Below, piece after piece: positions 62,295 to 64,000 of a stretch of DNA of 64,000 nucleotides. The notes below the pieces were generated by a model. It was not told where the DNA came from and ran no database searches. It saw nothing but the letters and a program-made list of their open reading frames with translations. The position numbers and the translations under genes were made by a program. Within the stretch, counting starts at the first letter, position 1, and every line of letters begins with the position of its first letter. Origin of the DNA: Actinacidiphila rubida (GTDB lineage: Bacteria > Actinomycetota > Actinomycetes > Streptomycetales > Streptomycetaceae); assembly GCF_900110255.1 (NCBI RefSeq), contig NZ_FODD01000011.1, forward strand, positions 1-64,000. Direction: 5' to 3'.

Positions 62295-62735
62295 TCAGAC
62301 CCGGCGGAGCCGGAGCACCGGGATGTCCCGGTCGGTGCCCTTCTGGTAGTCCGCATAGGGCGCGTACACGTCCAGCAGGTGCGGCCACACCCGCGCCTTG
62401 TCCTCCGCCGACAGCACCTCGGCACGTGCGGCGAACCGCTCGCGCCCGACGCGCACGTGCACGTCGGGGTTGTCGCGCAGGCTCAGGTACCACAGGGGGT
62501 GCTCAGGAGCACCGCCCTTGGACGCGACGATCAGGTAGTCGTCGCCGTCCCGGCCGTAGATCAGCACGGTCCGCAGCCACTGGCCGCTCTTGCGGCCGAG
62601 GTAGTCGAGCAGCAGGCACGGGGAGCCGTTCATGTCGGTGGCTTCGGTGCCGTCCGACTCCTCGTAGCGGCGGGCCTGCTCGGACACCCAACTGGTCGGA
62701 CTGACCTTGACGTCGGCGGGGTCGTACACGGTCAT
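62295..62735 (-). CDS. Deazaflavin (F420)-dependent nitroreductase-family protein
   Basis: 146 residues of the Ddn/DUF385 split-barrel family: LLDYLGRKSGQWLRTVLIYGRDGDDYLIVASKGGAPEHPLWYLSLRDNPDVHV contains the family landmarks (GRKSG, the VASKGG loop that binds F420 phosphate and HPLWYLNL-like). These actinobacterial enzymes use coenzyme F420 or sometimes haem or fatty acids. The natural substrate is unknown. No ribosome binding site stands out near the ATG except AGGAAGC, 3 nt upstream. Confidence 0.88.
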   Translation of the reverse strand: MTVYDPADVKVSPTSWVSEQARRYEESDGTEATDMNGSPCLLLDYLGRKSGQWLRTVLIYGRDGDDYLIVASKGGAPEHPLWYLSLRDNPDVHVRVGRERFAARAEVLSAEDKARVWPHLLDVYAPYADYQKGTDRDIPVLRLRRV

Positions 62736-62877
62736 GCGCTTCCTCCATCACGGGAGATCGTCACCGATCATCCCCACTCTAAGCACGGGAGGCCGCGTAC
62801 CGCCGCCGCGGCCGGACCGGATCGCACGTGAGGGCCCCGTCCGGTCCCCCCGGTGCCCGTCCCGCGCGCCCGCGCGC

Positions 62878-63441
62878 TCACTCCGCCATGCCCGGCGCAC
62901 CCCAGACCGGGAACCAGCGGGCGTGGTCGGATTCGATCCGCAGGTCGTTCCCCAGGAGCGCGGCGATCTCCAACTCCCGCGCGTTGTCCCGCTTCTGCTC
63001 GCCGGGCAGCTGGCAGACCGGGTAGAAGCTGCCGCGCTTGTACAGGTAGACCAGGGCCAGGGAGGGGCCGCCCGCGGGGTTGGCGAAGCCGACGAGGGAG
63101 CAGAGCAACTGCGGGCCGAACCCGTGCTGCTCGAGCGTGGAGTTGATCGCGTGCAGGTCCGTGACCAGCCCCGTCATGTCCTCGGGGTCGTGCCGGGAGA
63201 GCAGCCATGTGTAGCCGTAGGAGTCGCTGCTGGTCTCGGTGGCCAGCAGGGTGTGCAGCTCCTGCTGGATCTCCGCGAAGGCGCCGCCCTCGACGGCGGC
63301 GAAGCACACCGACCCCCGCCCGGTGGGCCGCAGTTCGCTCGCGGCCTGCAGCGTGATGGCCGCCGAGCTGAGCCCGAACAGCTGGTCCAGGTCGGGCCGC
63401 ACCGGCTTGGTGCGGCCGAGCAGCACGTCGAGGAGGCCCAT
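62878..63441 (-). CDS. pspAB: PspA-associated protein PspAB
   Basis: 187 residues starting MGLLDVLLGRTKPVRPDLDQLFGL, the typical opening of actinobacterial PspAB; SDSYGYTWLLSRHDPEDMTGLVTDLHA and LVYLYKRGSFYPVC follow. It is linked to the phage-shock/envelope stress response with PspA, and its gene normally follows htpX, as here. The ATG overlaps the htpX stop (TGATG), indicating coupling. The molecular role is unknown; it is a soluble protein that may bind the membrane. Confidence 0.88.
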   Translation of the reverse strand: MGLLDVLLGRTKPVRPDLDQLFGLSSAAITLQAASELRPTGRGSVCFAAVEGGAFAEIQQELHTLLATETSSDSYGYTWLLSRHDPEDMTGLVTDLHAINSTLEQHGFGPQLLCSLVGFANPAGGPSLALVYLYKRGSFYPVCQLPGEQKRDNARELEIAALLGNDLRIESDHARWFPVWGAPGMAE

Positions 63442-64000
63442 CAGCGGCGGTCCAGTTCGCGGGTGATCTGGCTGAGCTGCTCCAGTCGGGCCTCCAGCGT
63501 GGGGTGCGTGGACAGCAGCTTCGACAGCGACGCCCCGGAGCTGAGGGCGGGCGCGAAGTAGAACGCGTTGAACGGCTGGGAGGCCCGCAGGTCCTCCGTC
63601 GGGATACGAGCGATCTGGCCGCTGACCTTGGTGAGCGCCGAGGCCAGCGCGGAGGGGCGGCCGGTGAGCAGCGCGGCGCTGCGGTCCGCGGACAGCTCGC
63701 GGTAGCGCGAGAGCATCCGGGTGAGCAGGAAGCTGATCGCGTAGACCACCGCGCTCACCAGCGGCACGAGGATCGCGATCATCGCGGTGTTGGCGTCGCG
63801 GCCGCCGCGGCGGAAGCCGCCCCACAGGCCGATGCGGGTGATCACCCCGGCGAGGATGCCCAGGAAGGACGCGATCGTCATCACGGCCACGTCCTTGTGG
63901 GCGACGTGGGACAGCTCGTGCGCGATCACGCCTTCCAGCTCGTCGGGCTCCAGGCGGCGCAGCAGCCCGGTGGTCGCGCACACCACGGTGTTCTTCTGGT
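63441..64000 (-). CDS. htpX: HtpX-like zinc metalloprotease, 3' part
   Basis: The gene enters from the right edge, so the N-terminus is missing; about 186 residues are visible. They include the zinc site GVIAHELSHVAHKD (HExxH), a membrane region (TIASFLGILAGVIT and LVPLVSAVVYAISFLLT) and the third zinc ligand in SRYRELSADRSAALLTG. HtpX degrades damaged membrane proteins under envelope stress. It is coupled to pspAB by a TGATG overlap. The end is EQLSQITRELDRR. Confidence 0.92.
   Translation of the reverse strand, partial: QKNTVVCATTGLLRRLEPDELEGVIAHELSHVAHKDVAVMTIASFLGILAGVITRIGLWGGFRRGGRDANTAMIAILVPLVSAVVYAISFLLTRMLSRYRELSADRSAALLTGRPSALASALTKVSGQIARIPTEDLRASQPFNAFYFAPALSSGASLSKLLSTHPTLEARLEQLSQITRELDRR

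Noticed and set aside
1-64000. CRISPR arrays, tRNA or rRNA genes, insertion sequences, attachment sites
   Set aside because: No regularly spaced repeats, cloverleaf-like sequences, transposase or integrase motifs were seen on either strand.

Overview
The window is high-GC DNA with closely packed genes, GTG/TTG starts and GGAG-type ribosome binding sites. It carries many families typical of Streptomycetaceae: a LamG/RHS pair, a PspA-associated HtpX pair, a roadblock protein, a deazaflavin-type nitroreductase and secreted starch and peptide hydrolases. It is most likely a chromosomal segment of a Streptomyces or close relative. I found no tRNA, rRNA, CRISPR array, insertion sequence or phage genes.

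Layout. 1-2.4 kb: end of a LutABC lactate-utilisation operon. 2.3-8.6 kb: a DoxX-like membrane protein, an ABC exporter divergent from its probable MarR regulator across an 8-bp inverted repeat, mscL with its Shine-Dalgarno sequence inside a predicted hairpin, a secreted alpha-amylase and a YkuD-like lipoprotein. 8.9-16.1 kb: the most interesting region. Two half ABC exporters with complementary degenerate ATP sites converge on a GNAT, a JmjC/cupin oxygenase, an unusually short cytochrome P450 and a 27-codon peptide gene ending in NAWPLHVI. I read this as a P450-type RiPP (ribosomally made, modified peptide) cluster that I cannot match to a named product. A strong palindrome precedes the peptide gene and an attenuator-like hairpin follows it.

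16.4-38.6 kb: mostly housekeeping and stress genes. These include a helicase, a PadR regulator beside an alpha/beta hydrolase, a CoA-disulfide-reductase-like flavoprotein, a 2-oxoglutarate oxygenase, NADAR, MOSC and macro-domain proteins, a secreted S15 peptidase, Tex (apparently starting at ATC), a fatty acid desaturase and an M1 aminopeptidase. One frameshifted zinc-ribbon gene lies among them.

38.7-50.6 kb: a polymorphic toxin locus, with a large secreted LamG protein, a 2308-residue RHS protein ending in a Hint autoprotease and a 114-residue toxin-like tip, and a 100-residue candidate immunity protein. 50.9-55.5 kb: a lipid-degradation operon (CoA-transferase, thiolase, FadJ-like enzyme) from what looks like a leaderless, operator-controlled promoter. 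55.8-64 kb: an amino-acid permease, a TPR-like protein, an HTH-TPR regulator, an NTF2-fold protein, a 14-helix MFS exporter, a nitroreductase-family protein, and PspAB with a truncated HtpX at the edge.

Several strong hairpins are placed as terminators, and they fit the transcription units proposed here.
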